Shown: in pieces, positions 34,142 through 45,909 of the stretch
How positions within the stretch are numbered: the first letter of the stretch is position 1
Layout of the letters: each line of letters starts with the position of its first letter
Origin: Kwoniella bestiolae CBS 10118
Lineage: Eukaryota > Basidiomycota > Tremellomycetes > Tremellales > Cryptococcaceae
Direction of reading: 5' to 3'
Assembly: GCF_000512585.2 (NCBI RefSeq)
Contig: NC_089244.1
Location: 620,001-684,000, forward strand
DNA: 64,000 nt
Position numbers and translations under genes: made by a program
Notes under the pieces: model-generated
Databases searched by the model: none
The model's input: the letters and a program-made list of their open reading frames with translations, nothing else
Told to the model about the DNA's origin: nothing

Positions 34142-37100
34142 TCATACCAATCCCTCTTCTCCATCTTCTCGATCCACTATATAACCCTCCTTCGACCCCA
34201 CCTCCCCCTCGATCCTGCGTATCACCCCGTCCTTCTCACCCAGCACACCCTCCACCATACTCTTCTCTTCGAACGTGCCCCATTCAGTCTCAGGTATACT
34301 CCCCTCATCTGGCGGTGTCAATCCATTGTCGTCATGTCCATCTGTAGAGGAAGTTCTGATGATAGGCGGAATACGACGTATCCTGTCGAGATACTCTTCC
34401 GACACCTAAACAATCGCCATGAAACCCAATCAGCCAACTATCATCCTATTTATCAAACAAGAAAGAGGAAGGTCCCCAAACCCACCTCCATATTTTGTCC
34501 CGCCGAGATGGCTTTTAACACCCCCCAAGTGGACCTCTCATGCAATCCTCTTCGAAAACTTCGTTTAAGGAAAGAGGAAACTTCGTCCAAGGGCCAGTCA
34601 TTTGGCATCTGACCGAGGACCTGGAAGATATTAAACCATACATAAGCCTTGTTCTCGGCGCGCAACGATCCGGAAGACCAGCTTACCTCCAACACGTCCA
34701 GATGTACTGATTGAGCATTCAACAACGCTGCAGCTTGTTTCGAAGTTCCCTTGCTGCGATTAAAACTATATCAGCATTTACATAACCAGTGGGAGGTAGC
34801 GACCAGGGGCCACAACAGGTGAGCAGATGTCGTTGTGCCCGCATAAAAACGTTTACGGAGAAGAGCACAAGAGCACAACCAACCTATCACTCATATAAAC
34901 ACCCAACAGCTCCCTGACCAGCCCCCTCATTTCATCCTCTTTCACCTGACCCTGACTCTTCTTCCGCCCTACTTCAATAAGGCTCGCCCAGGGATCCAGT
35001 CCTCTCACCTGCTTTGCAACGGCTTTTGAGATTTTCGGAGGGATGATCTCCCCTTTGGTCTGACAATACGTTTGAGCAGAGATGGAGTCGCCTATAGTTA
35101 TGGCTAGTAATGAGAGGGATTGGCGGTGTCTCAGGAGCTATGAAGCAGAGAAAGTGGGACGGAGATTAGTCGTATCACTGGTATTGAGATGACGATACAC
35201 TGGGTAGATGCTTGTTTGACCACTTACCCTTCCATAGACAACGGCCAATTCGAATTTCAACTCCCCCACACCGTCCAACCTTTTCGCCGCTCCTTCCAAA
35301 TCGAAGAACGGACTTCCTTGTAGGAACAACATCAATTTCAGTCGATTCCTCTTGATCGGCGTATCAGGTGCGATATCAGCTAAGAAGGTGATAAACGGTC
35401 GAGGGGAGGGTTCGAGACGGTATTCGGCGTCTAAGGGGAAGCACGGATGTCAGATCAGCATCCAATCTCATTCCTTTGCATTCTGGACCAATTCTATAAT
35501 AACAACGTTTCAACCACTCACCCAATTCCTCTAAATGATATTTCACCCCCTCATCCCTACACAACTCCTCAACCTCATCTAACAACACCCCCAACAATTG
35601 TTCATGTAAAGCCCTACTGGGTGATTTCTTAGTCACAACAGCAAACTCAAGATACCGATTCGCAGTATCCCTATCAATATCCCCAAGTTGTTTTACCAAA
35701 GACAAGTCGTCAAGTTTAATCCCATTCTTGGTATTCTGAGCCATCAAAATCTGCATCCATCAAATCAGCTTTAAGTGCGCTTGGGGAGTCAGAGGAGAGC
35801 TGAAGGGAAAAAAGCTCACGGATAATCCCCTTGAGGGTTTTTTCTTGACTAGCCACAAGGCATATTCGAGGAATACTTCAGGATCTTTGATGCTTTCCAA
35901 TTGCTGAGCTAGCTCTTCTACGGGGTCTTCGCAGATGGGATCGGGCGTATCTGACTCGGCGATGCTAGAGTTGCGAGAATGAAACAGTGTCATTACTGAA
36001 TCGATATGAAGGAAGAATCCTCTTCGCTGCCGAAGATTGTCCTCGTAGAAGACCAACTCACTCCTTCAACAACTCCAATACTCTATCCACCCTCCCCTGG
36101 GTCCTCATGACGGTAGCCAGAACATAAGGAGTTTGAGCTAAGAAGGGTTCCAGTTCTGACGAAACACAATCGTTCGGCGCAGCGAGCAGAGCGAGCAACT
36201 CGTTGGTAGTTCCTTTATCTGCCAGGAGTTTGGCTAACGTACTATCGATGACCTGTAGATACAGTCAAGTTCAGTGATCAATTAAGGCTCAGATGAGTTC
36301 ATGCAAGGGTTTCCCCTAACAACGGTGGTCGTTGCAGAAGTCAAAACGAAGGATCACTCACGATATCAATCTTCCTACTGTCCACACCTCTCGCTCCGCC
36401 ACCCTTCCTCCTCGACGCTCTCGTCTTCCTCAAGAACTCCGTCAACATATCCTTCGCTTCCTCCATCATTGCCAGTCGAAGGACGCTCGTCTCAGGGGCG
36501 GTAGCGGTATTAGGCTGGACGTGGGGGGAGTAGTTCCTCTTGAGTGATGTGGAGACTAGATATATGCCGATGTCAGTACCCGTCCATATCACATTCTCCC
36601 AATACACCCAAATCCAAACAGAGTCTGGCCCGTATTAGTGGGAAGTATGTAATTAAAAGGGTGGATCTAAAACTCACTAATATCCTCAACACCGCCCATC
36701 CTCTCCAACACCTCCCTAACCCCCTCATAAACCTCCACACCCTCCTCACTTCCAATCAACTTCCCCCTCAACCCTCCAAAACACCTAACCAAAATCCTGG
36801 GATCTACTTTACTCCTCGTAAAATAGTCCAAAGCCTTATCGAACAGCGCTTCTTCAAAAAGATGCAAGGCCAAATACAGATGCAAGAACTTCATCGTATT
36901 ATGATGCGTAGCTTTATCCACATCAATCTCTCCCCTCCTACCTCGCCTCCTCTCATCATCCACTAACGAGATCGCCTCGTCGAACTGGCGTTCAGAACAT
37001 AGGGATTGGAGTTTCATGATTGTACTGGTCGGTAGGAGGGATACGATCGAATGAGGGCAGACGATCAGGGTCTCAGATACTGCTGTGGAGAACGGTCCGA

Positions 37101-38902
37101 TCGTTGATGTTGAGGATGTTGCGTTCTGAAGGGTAGTAGGATGTCGGTGGTGTGGTTTAGGTGATGAAGGTGGAGTTAGGCCTGAGCCAGAGGGTGGATC
37201 TTCATTCACTGGGGAGATGACTTCAGGTGATAGTGGTTCTTCCACCGGAAGCGGATCGTTGGGCAGATCTTCGACTTGCGGTAAAGCTTCTTTGGGCTCT
37301 TCTGTAGGTTTCTTTGGAGCTAGTTTCCCGCCTAGGAGTTTCAACTTGTACGGTACGAGCCTCTCATCCCTGAATATATCTCTCACTGATATTCCGTATG
37401 GCGAGTAGGTCAATGAGACAGCGTTCAGTGACGGGTCTAGGCTGATGACTTGTGTAGGTTTTTCTAGATCTGCCAAAGAGTGGATGGTGATGGTCTGATC
37501 CCTAAGCAGGGCTATGATATATTCCGATTCAACAGCTATCTCACACACCAATATCAGTTACGACCTGCCTTCTCTCTAAGTCACAGGTGACCGAGAATTT
37601 GCCGAACCTACCAATCGATATCGGATGACTAGGCCATTCCATTGTACCTCTCACCGGATCTCCCTGCCCATTCAGAAACACCCCCATAGTTGACGATCCC
37701 GTATAACTGGTCACCAGAAACTCGTTCTCTCCAGGTATGACCACGATGTTGGGATTCGGTTCGAACTCCGCAACGGCCGGATCAATCTGAGAGACCGGTA
37801 ATACCTCTGTTAATGACGCATCGGACAGATCTATGATACTGTATAGAGTCTGTTGGGTGTCTTCCTGGCCTGAGGTGATGGCTGCACAGAGGAATGAGGA
37901 GAAGAGGGCGTGATGCGTTGGCGAGGATGGGAGGGGTATTTCCTGAAGCAATAAAAACATGTCAATGACACACTCCCGGCTTCATGTTTTAGCACGTTAT
38001 AGAAAAGGTATCATGGAGAGAAGCTGCTATATAGGTCAAGACCCACCTTGACACTATTCATCCTATTTCCAAGCTTGTATACGCCCAACCCCTTCCGCCT
38101 GACGACAACAACGGTCATCTGCGCATTCGGGTCTTCTGATCCTGGTCCTCCCCATTCTAGCTCTTCATCATCCAGTATGACCGAGACGACACCTCGGAGT
38201 GGAGGAACATGTGATGAGGGAAGTGGCTCGAGGTTCGGCAGCGATAAGGCATGGAGTGTTCCATCTGGAAGCATGATTTAGAAAATTAGCCCGTTAATTT
38301 GCACCTTGACGGAAAAGAACTTACCTGATATCATCAGTATTTTCGATATCTTCGGCAGAATGTACACCCTATTGACTGGACGTCTCGGAAAGAGTGTATG
38401 CCGATGTTTCATACCCCATCCATTCATCTATAATCCCCATCTCCCATGAGCGACCGACCCTATACGATGCATGGATATAGTTTTACTTACACCATTACCA
38501 GCTGATGCAGCTTCGCATATCCACCACTCCACAGTCCCATCCGAATTCCCGATATACAGATTCTGGCCATATCCCTCTACACATCGTACTTCCTTTGCGG
38601 TTGAAGAGGAAGAGGGGTCAGATGGCGAGGATGTCAGACCCGCTGCGGCTGCTCGTCTAGTTGCTGCTGATGCTATCGACGTTGCTGATGAGAAGAGGGA
38701 GGTCGTGGAAGGAGAGGCCGAGGGTGACGAGGTGGATGCTCGTGGTGGTGTGGATGGACCTATGGGAGTGGCAACATTAGCTACAGCAAGTCTGTGAAGA
38801 CGACATGATGGAAAGCTGACCTGAGAAGTCGAGCAGGTCTTTGGACTGGTACAAATCCGATAGGACGGGCTGTGTGGTGAAGTGTGGTGTATCGTTGATC
38901 AT
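34142..38902 (-). CDS. VPS39: Vps39/Vam6-like HOPS and TORC1-linked vacuolar protein
   Basis: A HOPS tethering subunit that also acts in Rag GTPase signalling and vacuole-mitochondria contacts. ATG 38902 begins MINDTPHFTTQPVLSDLYQS; a CNH (citron homology) beta-propeller follows over the first several exons (VCEIAVESEYIIALLRDQTI, NAVSLTYSPYGISVRDIF). The middle and C-terminal parts are alpha-helical repeat (clathrin heavy chain repeat type), for example DEAISLVDDERRRG, HLYLALHLFEEALFDKALDY and KPSRGLSVSF..LEYALWLVKK. A disordered Pro/Ser/Glu insert (about 37130-37300) lies between them. The C-terminal exons (34142-34740) carry a zinc-less hydrophilic tail. About twelve exons. TRAP1/Vps3 has similar layout, but the CNH plus the KKPSRGL repeat favour Vps39. 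Confidence 0.8.
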
Positions 38903-39966
38903 GATGGGTTCGTGAGGGACATGTGACTTGGATAGGAAGTATGCAGTTGAGCAGGACAGGGTATATCTTCGGTAATGTTAGTTTCTGTTATTGTTGTCGT
39001 TCATTGAAGTTTGACCGTACTCATATCGTCATCTCACAAGGTTATCTGTTTATGACTATCATCATCATCAATAAACGCACGAACCGCCTCCACTCGGCTC
39101 AGAGTAAGAGGGGAAGAGAGATACTTTTGATGCCGACAAGGGAATTGATTGAGGGAAAGTATGATGTGGCAATATTGTGATTCAAGTATACCCGGTTAAT
39201 CCGGTGGAGGTGTGATTTTGATGTGTTATATGAGGTTAGTGTATGGCACGAGGTGCACCCTGTCCCTTTTATTAGTAGATGTCCTAAAAGGGTAAATCTG
39301 TATAATCAGTATCCTCGGCTCAGGGTCCAATCTTGAAAAGTCAAGTCCACCGAGTCCACTTGATATCCACACTAGCATCCGCATCCGTCTACTTCTCTAC
39401 AGTGCTTACTCACACTCATCATCTCATTCACATCAAGATAGATCATAGATCAACATCACTTTCTGATTCACATCACAAGCTAGAACAGTGAGAAGCAAAG
39501 GTAGTGATAGTATCCACTGAGAAAACGATCAGCACAGATCTCTGATCGAATCATCATCATCATCATCATCATCATCATTAAAAACAATCGAAACACAAAA
39601 GGCCCCGCCACTAGCTTCAAGAAAGAGGGAGAAGGGGAGCATTGTCATTGTCTCTATAACATCAAGCTAGGAAAGATTATCCAACATCACCAGATCATCA
39701 GACAAGACCCGACTATCATATTTATGGGGTCAACATATCCATATCTCACCTAGACGACGATCATTCATCAGTCTCAAAACAAGGTAGAGGTTCACACGTA
39801 CGCCCACTTTTATGATCAATCAACGGATCCGACATTAGTCAACTCAGTCTACGTCAATCAGTCACGGTCACATATAAACACACATCCTCTGCCTTCCTTT
39901 TCGCCACCCAACTTTGTTTACCTTTCTGCTTTCATCACTCTCACCCTATCATCATCACCACTCAAT
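38903..39966. promoter_or_regulatory. Long divergent upstream region (Vps39 and Sfp1-like genes)
   Basis: 1,064 nt without a supported gene. It contains a TCA/CAT trinucleotide run (39550-39579) and CT/CA-rich sequence up to the zinc-finger start, suggesting a long 5' leader for that gene. No clear TATA box was seen. Confidence 0.5.
39550..39579. repeat. ATC/TCA trinucleotide repeat (about 9 units)
   Basis: An uninterrupted run of atc units starts at about 39550 in the leader of the zinc-finger gene. A simple repeat, likely length-variable between strains. Confidence 0.8.
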
Positions 39967-42388
39967 ATGCCTTCACCGCCACCGCAGCCTGTCCCTGCGC
40001 CTAAGCAGCGTACGTCCAATCCCCACGGTGGGCTCAATGCCCCTCAGTCGATACGGATGGGGGGAGCATCACCAATGTCATATGGTGCGATGACTGGGAT
40101 AAGCTTTACCAACGGAGGAGGATTCTCATTCGAAAATAAACCTAGGAGCGTGAAATGGGGCAACGCTGGTGCTGGTGGAAGTGGGCCCATGGGAAGTTAT
40201 GGAGCTAGGTTTTATGGAGACGCTGGGTGAGCCAACGCCAATCTATCCTTAGTATCTCTTTGGCCCTTAATGCTGATCATCTATTTTGTTCTAGTGGTGA
40301 CTCACCAATGATACCTTTCTCCTCATCTATAACGATGGAACCTTCCTCCTTCGCAGCATCAGCCCACGCATTCAATCTACCTTCCGGCTCAATGTCCTCG
40401 TCATACCATCGCAGATCATACGCTGCAGTAGCATCATCCATACCTCGAGGAGGGGACTACAACTTGTCCAATTCCTTCGCATCAATGTCCTTCCAACCCA
40501 TGTCTCTCGGTACCTCATATTCGAAATCTCAAGTTACCAATATGATGAGGAATAAACCTCGATCAGACGCGGAACTAACGCAAGCTTACGAATGTTGTGG
40601 GAAGACTCATGCAGGATTACATGCGTTGTTGGAACATGTCGAAGACTGTCATCCATTCTCTGACCCAAACATACCTCCAGATAACAACAATACCAATAAC
40701 AACAACCCTGGTGGATTTTCTCCTGTTACCAATGCGATGGACCTAGATTTAGATGATGTAGAAGCGGAATTACCATCCAACAACAACAAAACGTCCATAA
40801 CATCAGCTCGGTCCAGTATATCGCCAAATCTCACCAATGCAGTACCAGTACCATCGTATCCGCTTCCCACATCAGGTAGCAAAGCTACCACACCCACAGA
40901 ACAGGCATCCATCGGGAAGTCACCTCTGAAATTATCGGACGTGCTCAAATCGCCACCCGAAGTCGAATCTACTTTGACTTCAAATGCCAACGCAAGTTTG
41001 ATGGGTAACAAAGCTTCTAATCTCACTCTAACGAGGACGGGCTCGACTGGATCATCACCTCCCGAAGGCAGTCTAGCCACTCCCACTACTTCCACACAAC
41101 CTTCTCCCGTCTTTGCTCAACCCAAAATCAACCCTGCGCGACCCTTACCAACTTTCCTTGGATCGACCGGAGGAGGTATAAGACCTGCAGCCCAGCAGAT
41201 GAGGTTCGATCGAGCTTTCAACGAAGTTGTGGCTGGACCCAAAACCACAACTGCTACTACCACCGGAGATGCTAAATCAAGCGTACCTACTGCTGTGGCT
41301 CCGGGTGTCCTGTTCGCATCTGCCGTATCAAGCTTAGGCATTCCTACCATCCCACCCAATCAACAGAAACAGACTGCTACCCAATCCACCAACCCAAGTA
41401 CTGGCATTACCACTCCACAAGAAGAACTACCTGAAGGCGCGACCACCCCTAATACGGTATCTGGGAATACTACGCCTAACAAGACCGCCAATGGATTCAC
41501 GATGAATGATATCCAATTGCCTGCACCTTCCTTGTTCTCCAGTTCGAGACCTTGGAGATGTCCTAACCCGGGGTGCAACAAGTCATATAAGCAGAGTAAT
41601 GGTTTGAAGTACCATCAGATGAAAGGGTAAGTAAGACTTCTCTTCACTCTTGTCAACGCGAATAGATAGCTTACATGCTCTGTTATAGTCAATGTGATTT
41701 CGCGATTCACGATGCTGTGGATCTTGGTTTATCGCTTGAGGAAGCGGAGGAAAGGAATAGACCGTATGTGTGTGCGGTCGGGGCGGGATGTAGTAAGCGG
41801 TATAGACAGATGAATGGGTTGAAGGTGGGTTTGCGTTCTTTTTCCATCTATCTACTCCATCCCTACCTTGCTTCTAGCTTGCTCTGCTCAGTTGTACATG
41901 TCTGACTTATCTTTGCCTTCGTGCAGTACCACTACCTCAACTCAGGTGAACATGGCCAATACGGTCTCAGAATGCTCCAAAACGGTACCCACCCTTTACC
42001 TCCCAACGTCCCTCAACCATCTAACAATTCCACACCCAATTCCACCCCTCAAAAGCCATCCAGTGGAGCCGCCAGTCGACCAATAAATACAAACTCCACC
42101 ACTCCCAGAGCAGGAGCACCCTACGCCATCCCTTCGCACGCCAATGCCAACCCGACCAATCAAAATAGAAACGGAGTAGGTGCGGGCGGACATGGATTAC
42201 CCCGTATGGGCACCTGGCCCGCGCAACGGACTGTTAATGGCTCGACTCACAAGGCACCACAGCAGGGAGTACCTGTTAAGGCTACGCCCAAACCCCAGCC
42301 TGCGCCCATCACCAAGGGGAGGGATGCTGTGCTGTTTGCGGCTGTTGGGGAGGATCCGATGGATGTGATTGGGAGGATGGATCAGTAA
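39967..42388 (+). CDS. C2H2 zinc-finger regulator, Sfp1-like
   Basis: Yeast Sfp1 controls ribosome biogenesis and cell size downstream of TOR. ATG 39967 (tcaatATG) begins a Pro-rich exon; introns lie at 40228-40294, about 41627-41690 and 41826-41927. An N-terminal finger-like element YECCGKTHAGLHALLEHVEDCH (written here as C-C-x(8)-H-x(4)-H) is followed by a long Ser/Thr/Pro/Asn-rich region. The paired C-terminal fingers are split by an intron: WRCPNPGCNKSYKQSNGLKY (first) and YVCAVGAGCSKRYRQMNGLK then YHYLNSGEHG (second). The repeated N-G-L-K-Y-H is the hallmark of Sfp1-type fingers. The tail is Pro/Asn-rich and ends GEDPMDVIGRMDQ. The N-terminal finger also resembles metazoan JAZF1, a possible relative. 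Confidence 0.85.
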
Positions 42389-42846
42389 TTCAAGTAGTGT
42401 GAGCTACGAAGCTTATATAGCTTGAAGGAGTACTCGCCCCGAGATCCTGATGGCGGATTCATTGATCATCTTGGTCGGTCGCCTATCGCCTGTGTGACCA
42501 AGGACGGGACGACGCAAAATAGAATCACCATTCCGCCAATGATCATCTCATCTTTGTTATTTAGAGATACGGTGGAACGGCGTATAATAGGAGATTTTGT
42601 AGATATCTGAGTGTGGTCTTGGCTTGAGATGGGGGAACGATCTGAACATTCAATCTAGTATCTTTCTTTACTTGTTGTGTCTCTCATCATTTCTATTTAT
42701 TGTTTTTGCCTTTATATAGTATGTACAGTGTATGTACAGTATGACTATAGTGTTTTTCATCGTCACCCTCTTCCCCGTTTCTTTCTTGCACACAAAACGA
42801 TCTTGCCCTCACAAATATGGATGAAAAGGCATCTCAACACCCATCA
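42389..42846. other. Downstream region of the zinc-finger gene
   Basis: About 460 nt between the zinc-finger stop and the MITE-like element. It holds the 3' UTR; no gene supported. Confidence 0.4.
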
Positions 42847-42895
42847 TAAAGCCCCAACCAGAAAGAAACCGTATGGTGGCGATTTTACACCGTAG
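42847..42895 (+). repeat. Left terminal inverted repeat of the MITE
   Basis: 49 bp, matches the inverted right end with one mismatch. Confidence 0.9.
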
Positions 42896-43279
42896 GTGGT
42901 TGTTTTGCCACCGTCTTTCTGCGGTGTTTTAACAGTGGAATATGCAGTGTGAAACTGGTCCCTTGCTTCTCAGACCAGTGTTTCCATCACGTACGCTTTT
43001 GAAGCTTGTAGCTTGCTTGCGGCATGGTAGGATGAACCAGCAAGTTGCTTTTCTTTCGAAATTCAGGCACTTCCCACTGTAGCGGATTTGAACTCTATTT
43101 TGTATATAGGAGATTCCTTTTCGCTCATAAGGATGTTGGTGGAACGGGCTGATGGACTTGCCAGTCAGGTTCCGACTGGGGTACACAGCATGCAGAGCGC
43201 CTTGACTGTCCGCTCAAGTCAAGAAAATCACCTACCTATACCAGTCCTTGTTTTGCATAGGATAAGTCAAGTCAGGGGG

Positions 43280-43328
43280 CTACGGTGTAAAATCGCCACC
43301 ATACGGTTTCTTTCTGGTTGGGACTTTA
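43280..43328 (-). repeat. Right terminal inverted repeat of the MITE
   Basis: 49 bp, inverted copy of 42847-42895. Confidence 0.9.
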
Positions 43329-43671
43329 CTTCCCTCTTGTAACTTACACCGAACAAAAATGGACCATCGCCCATCTCGTACATACGATAACTATCTCATG
43401 CAAATCCTGTTGTGCTTCTGCCTGTCTTCCCTTTATGTCGTGTTCTCGTCGCACAGCCCTGATTTTGTGAAACGATTCATTGGTTGGAGCTGTACAGTGC
43501 ATCACAGTCCGGTGAGAGGGCTTCTTCGGATGATAGGATGATCGGAGGCTATGTTCGACTTGCGTTCTGGCATCCTTTGAGGGGGATTGCCCCTCCTTGC
43601 TCCTTTCGCGTTGCATTTGCAAAAATTCTATGCAGGATGCTCTCATTGAGCGTTTGAGTCTGCGGGTAGTG

Positions 43672-43677
43672 TATAAA
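43672..43677 (+). promoter_or_regulatory. TATA box for the orphan gene at 43742
   Basis: TATAAA on the plus strand, 70 bp before the proposed ATG. Confidence 0.45.
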
Positions 43678-43741
43678 TGGCGAAGCCGGGAGACCCTCAG
43701 ACAACATTCATGTGAAAACTTACCGAGTTTGGTGCAGTGAG

Positions 43742-44448
43742 ATGTTGGTACCTGAGCCCCCTCCTCATAGACTTTGGCCTCTTGCACCTCTCACTCGACA
43801 CAGTGAGCCACTATCGGCCTTTCTCATCCTGACAAACTGTCCAGTAGTATAGGTGTAGGTGTACCCAACCCTTTCAGAGCTTTGTTATACTCCCGCCTCG
43901 ACCTGCCTGAAACAACGTAACCACGTTACCATCCGAAGACGGCCCTTCGATCCCACAACGAAAGGTACTCGTACGCCACAAACACCATCAACTCAATACG
44001 AGCACAGATTGACCCTGATTTGCAATTGGACGATTCGAGTGTCCTTGATCCCTGCACTCTTTGGGCTATTGAACAATCGAGGAATATGAGGATCTGGTAT
44101 ACTGTCCAGGGAGAGACCATGGACGACGAAAAGACGAGAGAGCATTTGAGCATCACCGTACCTGATTCCAACCGATCATGTCAGGTTCTCATTCCTAATG
44201 CTAGTACGACCGGCGAGGAATGTACCGTCGGATACATCAAGATGGACGAACCAACCCATAAGGAGATAATGAGATGTCCTAACAGTTGTGGACGATCCAG
44301 GCGTAAAGTCAACCTAATAAATCTGGACTTGGGCTCAGAACCACGGGGAACCAAGTACAGCTCGAGAGAGAGTATGCGCAGAGAATTCACGTTCGAACCT
44401 GGACATGCACTTGTTCAATCCATCGATGGATCTGTTAACGGATTTTGA
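43742..44448 (+). CDS. Orphan protein, probably three exons, paralogue of the gene at 44923-45792
   Basis: Function unknown. Proposed exons: 43742-43802, 43853-43916 and 43965-44448. The first intron (50 nt, gtgagc..ctgac..tatag) is good. The second (43917-43964, 48 nt, gtaacc..aaag) is weaker but removes an in-frame TAA at 43918 and keeps the frame. The last exon is clearly protein-like and contains MRIWYTVQGETMDDEKTREH followed by LSITVPDSN. This matches RIWKGLYGVTTDDNNFDK..LSLFVPHESY in the convergent neighbour (R-I-W, G-x-T-x-D-D, L-S-x(0-1)-V-P). If the second intron is not used, the gene carries a single stop and is a pseudogene. No localisation signal. Confidence 0.55.
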
Positions 44449-44922
44449 TCGACACTACCTGGGTTCTCGGAGATAGTGTACCCCGATGTTGAATTGCAAG
44501 AAGAGGAAGAGTGGTATGGCGAGGTTGAAATGCTTGTCAAAAAGGAGGTTGAGGGGACTCACGGACGGTAGCTTGTCGACAAGGATACATGCGGTTGAAT
44601 CGATGGTGCGATGAGGTGATTGCAGATTTCAAAGGATAACTTACAGCGCGGTACATGCGGCATTCTGCCAAGCGTTGGGTGCACTTGGGACTTCCTCTTG
44701 TAATGTGCTGTGCAGGTTGCATTGTTTTCCGAGCAATCCCTGTCTCTGTGTCAGATCATGGGAGCGCAACGTGCTGATGAGGAAAAGTTCTCGGCCCTAC
44801 CCAATGTTCCGGTGTCTGAATTGCGCGCGACGAACAATTCGTTAAATGGTATTGAACCACCAGCGTAGATCTTTAAAGCATTAATGCATGCACAATTAAC
44901 AACTGAAAAATCGCAATTTCCA
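44449..44922. other. Convergent intergenic region
   Basis: About 470 nt between two orphan genes pointing at each other. No gene or repeat recognised. Confidence 0.4.
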
Positions 44923-45792
44923 TCATAGAGCCACTGAGTATAACGGGACGTAGGGGGTAGGGGGGGGGGGGTCCAAGAGCCGGCGTAAGTTGACGTTAGC
45001 AGTGGGCTTAGGCAGAACCTTCGAAAGCCTGGAGAAAAGGTTCCAAAGGAGTCTCTCAGCTAGCAAGCTACACAAGCTAGACGAGATTGTGCTTACTGGT
45101 AGAACTGTCTCGACCGGTCCCTTCATCGTCCATTCGTGTGTTTCCTCATCGAAAGATACTTGCGGATTCCCGACAGATCTGAAGCCGGTGTTGGTCAAAT
45201 CTTGAGACTGGCTGTATTCCTGTTGTGTAAGAAAGTGAGATTGACGGGGCGGTGAGTATTCAAGAGGCCTCTGGTCCCCAAGAGAAGCTTGAGAGACGTC
45301 TAAGATAGAAGAAAAACTACCTTGGGGCACCCCATATTCATCCCATGCTTGAGATTGCAGTTCACGGTGCACCCCCTCAGGCATCGACAGACTGCCGGCC
45401 AGACAAGGGGTACCTTGAGTCAACCCCGGATCGCCTCCGGGAACATCAAGAGTGATCTGACCGATATAAGACTCGTGCGGTACGAACAGGCTTAGGGGGA
45501 GCTTATCAAAGTTGTTGTCATCGGTGGTAACCCCGTAGAGACCTTTCCAGATCCTTTGAGAAGTCCCTGCTTGTGAGTGAGCGAATCGAGCAAACCGGTC
45601 ATAATCGTTTGCTCCTGGTCCGTCAGTGTCGGGCGACGGGTCATCGTTGGAGATGCTATGAATGAGTGAAACCTCATCACCATTAGGGTTCCCGGGGTGG
45701 AGACACAACCTGCGGCTGCCTGAAACAGTGGCATTGGTTGTTTGCTTGACGCAAGCTACACCTGGTCGATGGTGAGCAAAATTAGACATCAT
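44923..45792 (-). CDS. Orphan protein (289 aa) related to the gene at 43742
   Basis: Function unknown. Two adjacent ATGs (45792 and 45789) open an intronless frame to 44923; a TATA box (45902-45909) lies 110 bp upstream. The N-terminus is polar; the core shows RIWKGLYGVTTDDNNFDK then LPLSLFVPHESYIGQITLDV, shared in outline with the convergent gene. A Gln/Ser-rich stretch and a C-terminal hydrophobic/basic helix (LLAERLLWNLFSRLSKVL) follow. The last codons run through a 12-base G/C tract (44960-44971) coding for prolines. No signal peptide or membrane helix. Confidence 0.65.
   Translation of the reverse strand: MMSNFAHHRPGVACVKQTTNATVSGSRRLCLHPGNPNGDEVSLIHSISNDDPSPDTDGPGANDYDRFARFAHSQAGTSQRIWKGLYGVTTDDNNFDKLPLSLFVPHESYIGQITLDVPGGDPGLTQGTPCLAGSLSMPEGVHRELQSQAWDEYGVPQGSFSSILDVSQASLGDQRPLEYSPPRQSHFLTQQEYSQSQDLTNTGFRSVGNPQVSFDEETHEWTMKGPVETVLPVSTISSSLCSLLAERLLWNLFSRLSKVLPKPTANVNLRRLLDPPPPTPYVPLYSVAL
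44960..44971 (-). repeat. Mononucleotide run (G12/C12) in coding sequence
   Basis: Twelve consecutive G on the plus strand (C on the coding strand) encode Pro-Pro-Pro-Pro close to the C-terminus of the orphan gene. Such tracts gain or lose bases easily. Confidence 0.8.
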
Positions 45793-45901
45793 CTTGTGAT
45801 AAGTTATTGCTGATTCTTGATTCTTGGAGATTCTATGAGTTTGGAAAAGAATAAGTTGACGAGTGAAGAAAAAAATATTCACGCTGACGGTAGGCCCACC
45901 C

Positions 45902-45909
45902 CTTTTATA
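45902..45909 (-). promoter_or_regulatory. TATA box for the orphan gene at 45792
   Basis: TATAAAAG on the minus strand, 110 bp before the ATG. Confidence 0.6.

Larger units (their letters stand above)
42847..43328. mobile_element. 482-bp MITE-like element with 49-bp terminal inverted repeats
   Basis: The left end (42847-42895) begins taaagccccaaccagaaa and the right end (43280-43328) is its inverted copy, with one mismatch in 49 bp (C against T at position 6). The inner 384 bp carries no long frame. If the first TA on each side is target duplication, the element is AAG..CTT flanked by TA, as for Tc1/mariner-type non-autonomous elements. The near-identical ends suggest recent activity or conversion. 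Confidence 0.85.

Noticed and set aside
39550..39579. Repeat run considered as CRISPR-like or regulatory array
   Set aside because: Plain trinucleotide repeat without spacers, in a eukaryotic leader sequence.
43344..43787. Minus-strand frame of 147 codons next to the MITE
   Set aside because: No TATA box or family resemblance, and it overlaps the promoter and first exon of the better supported plus-strand gene.
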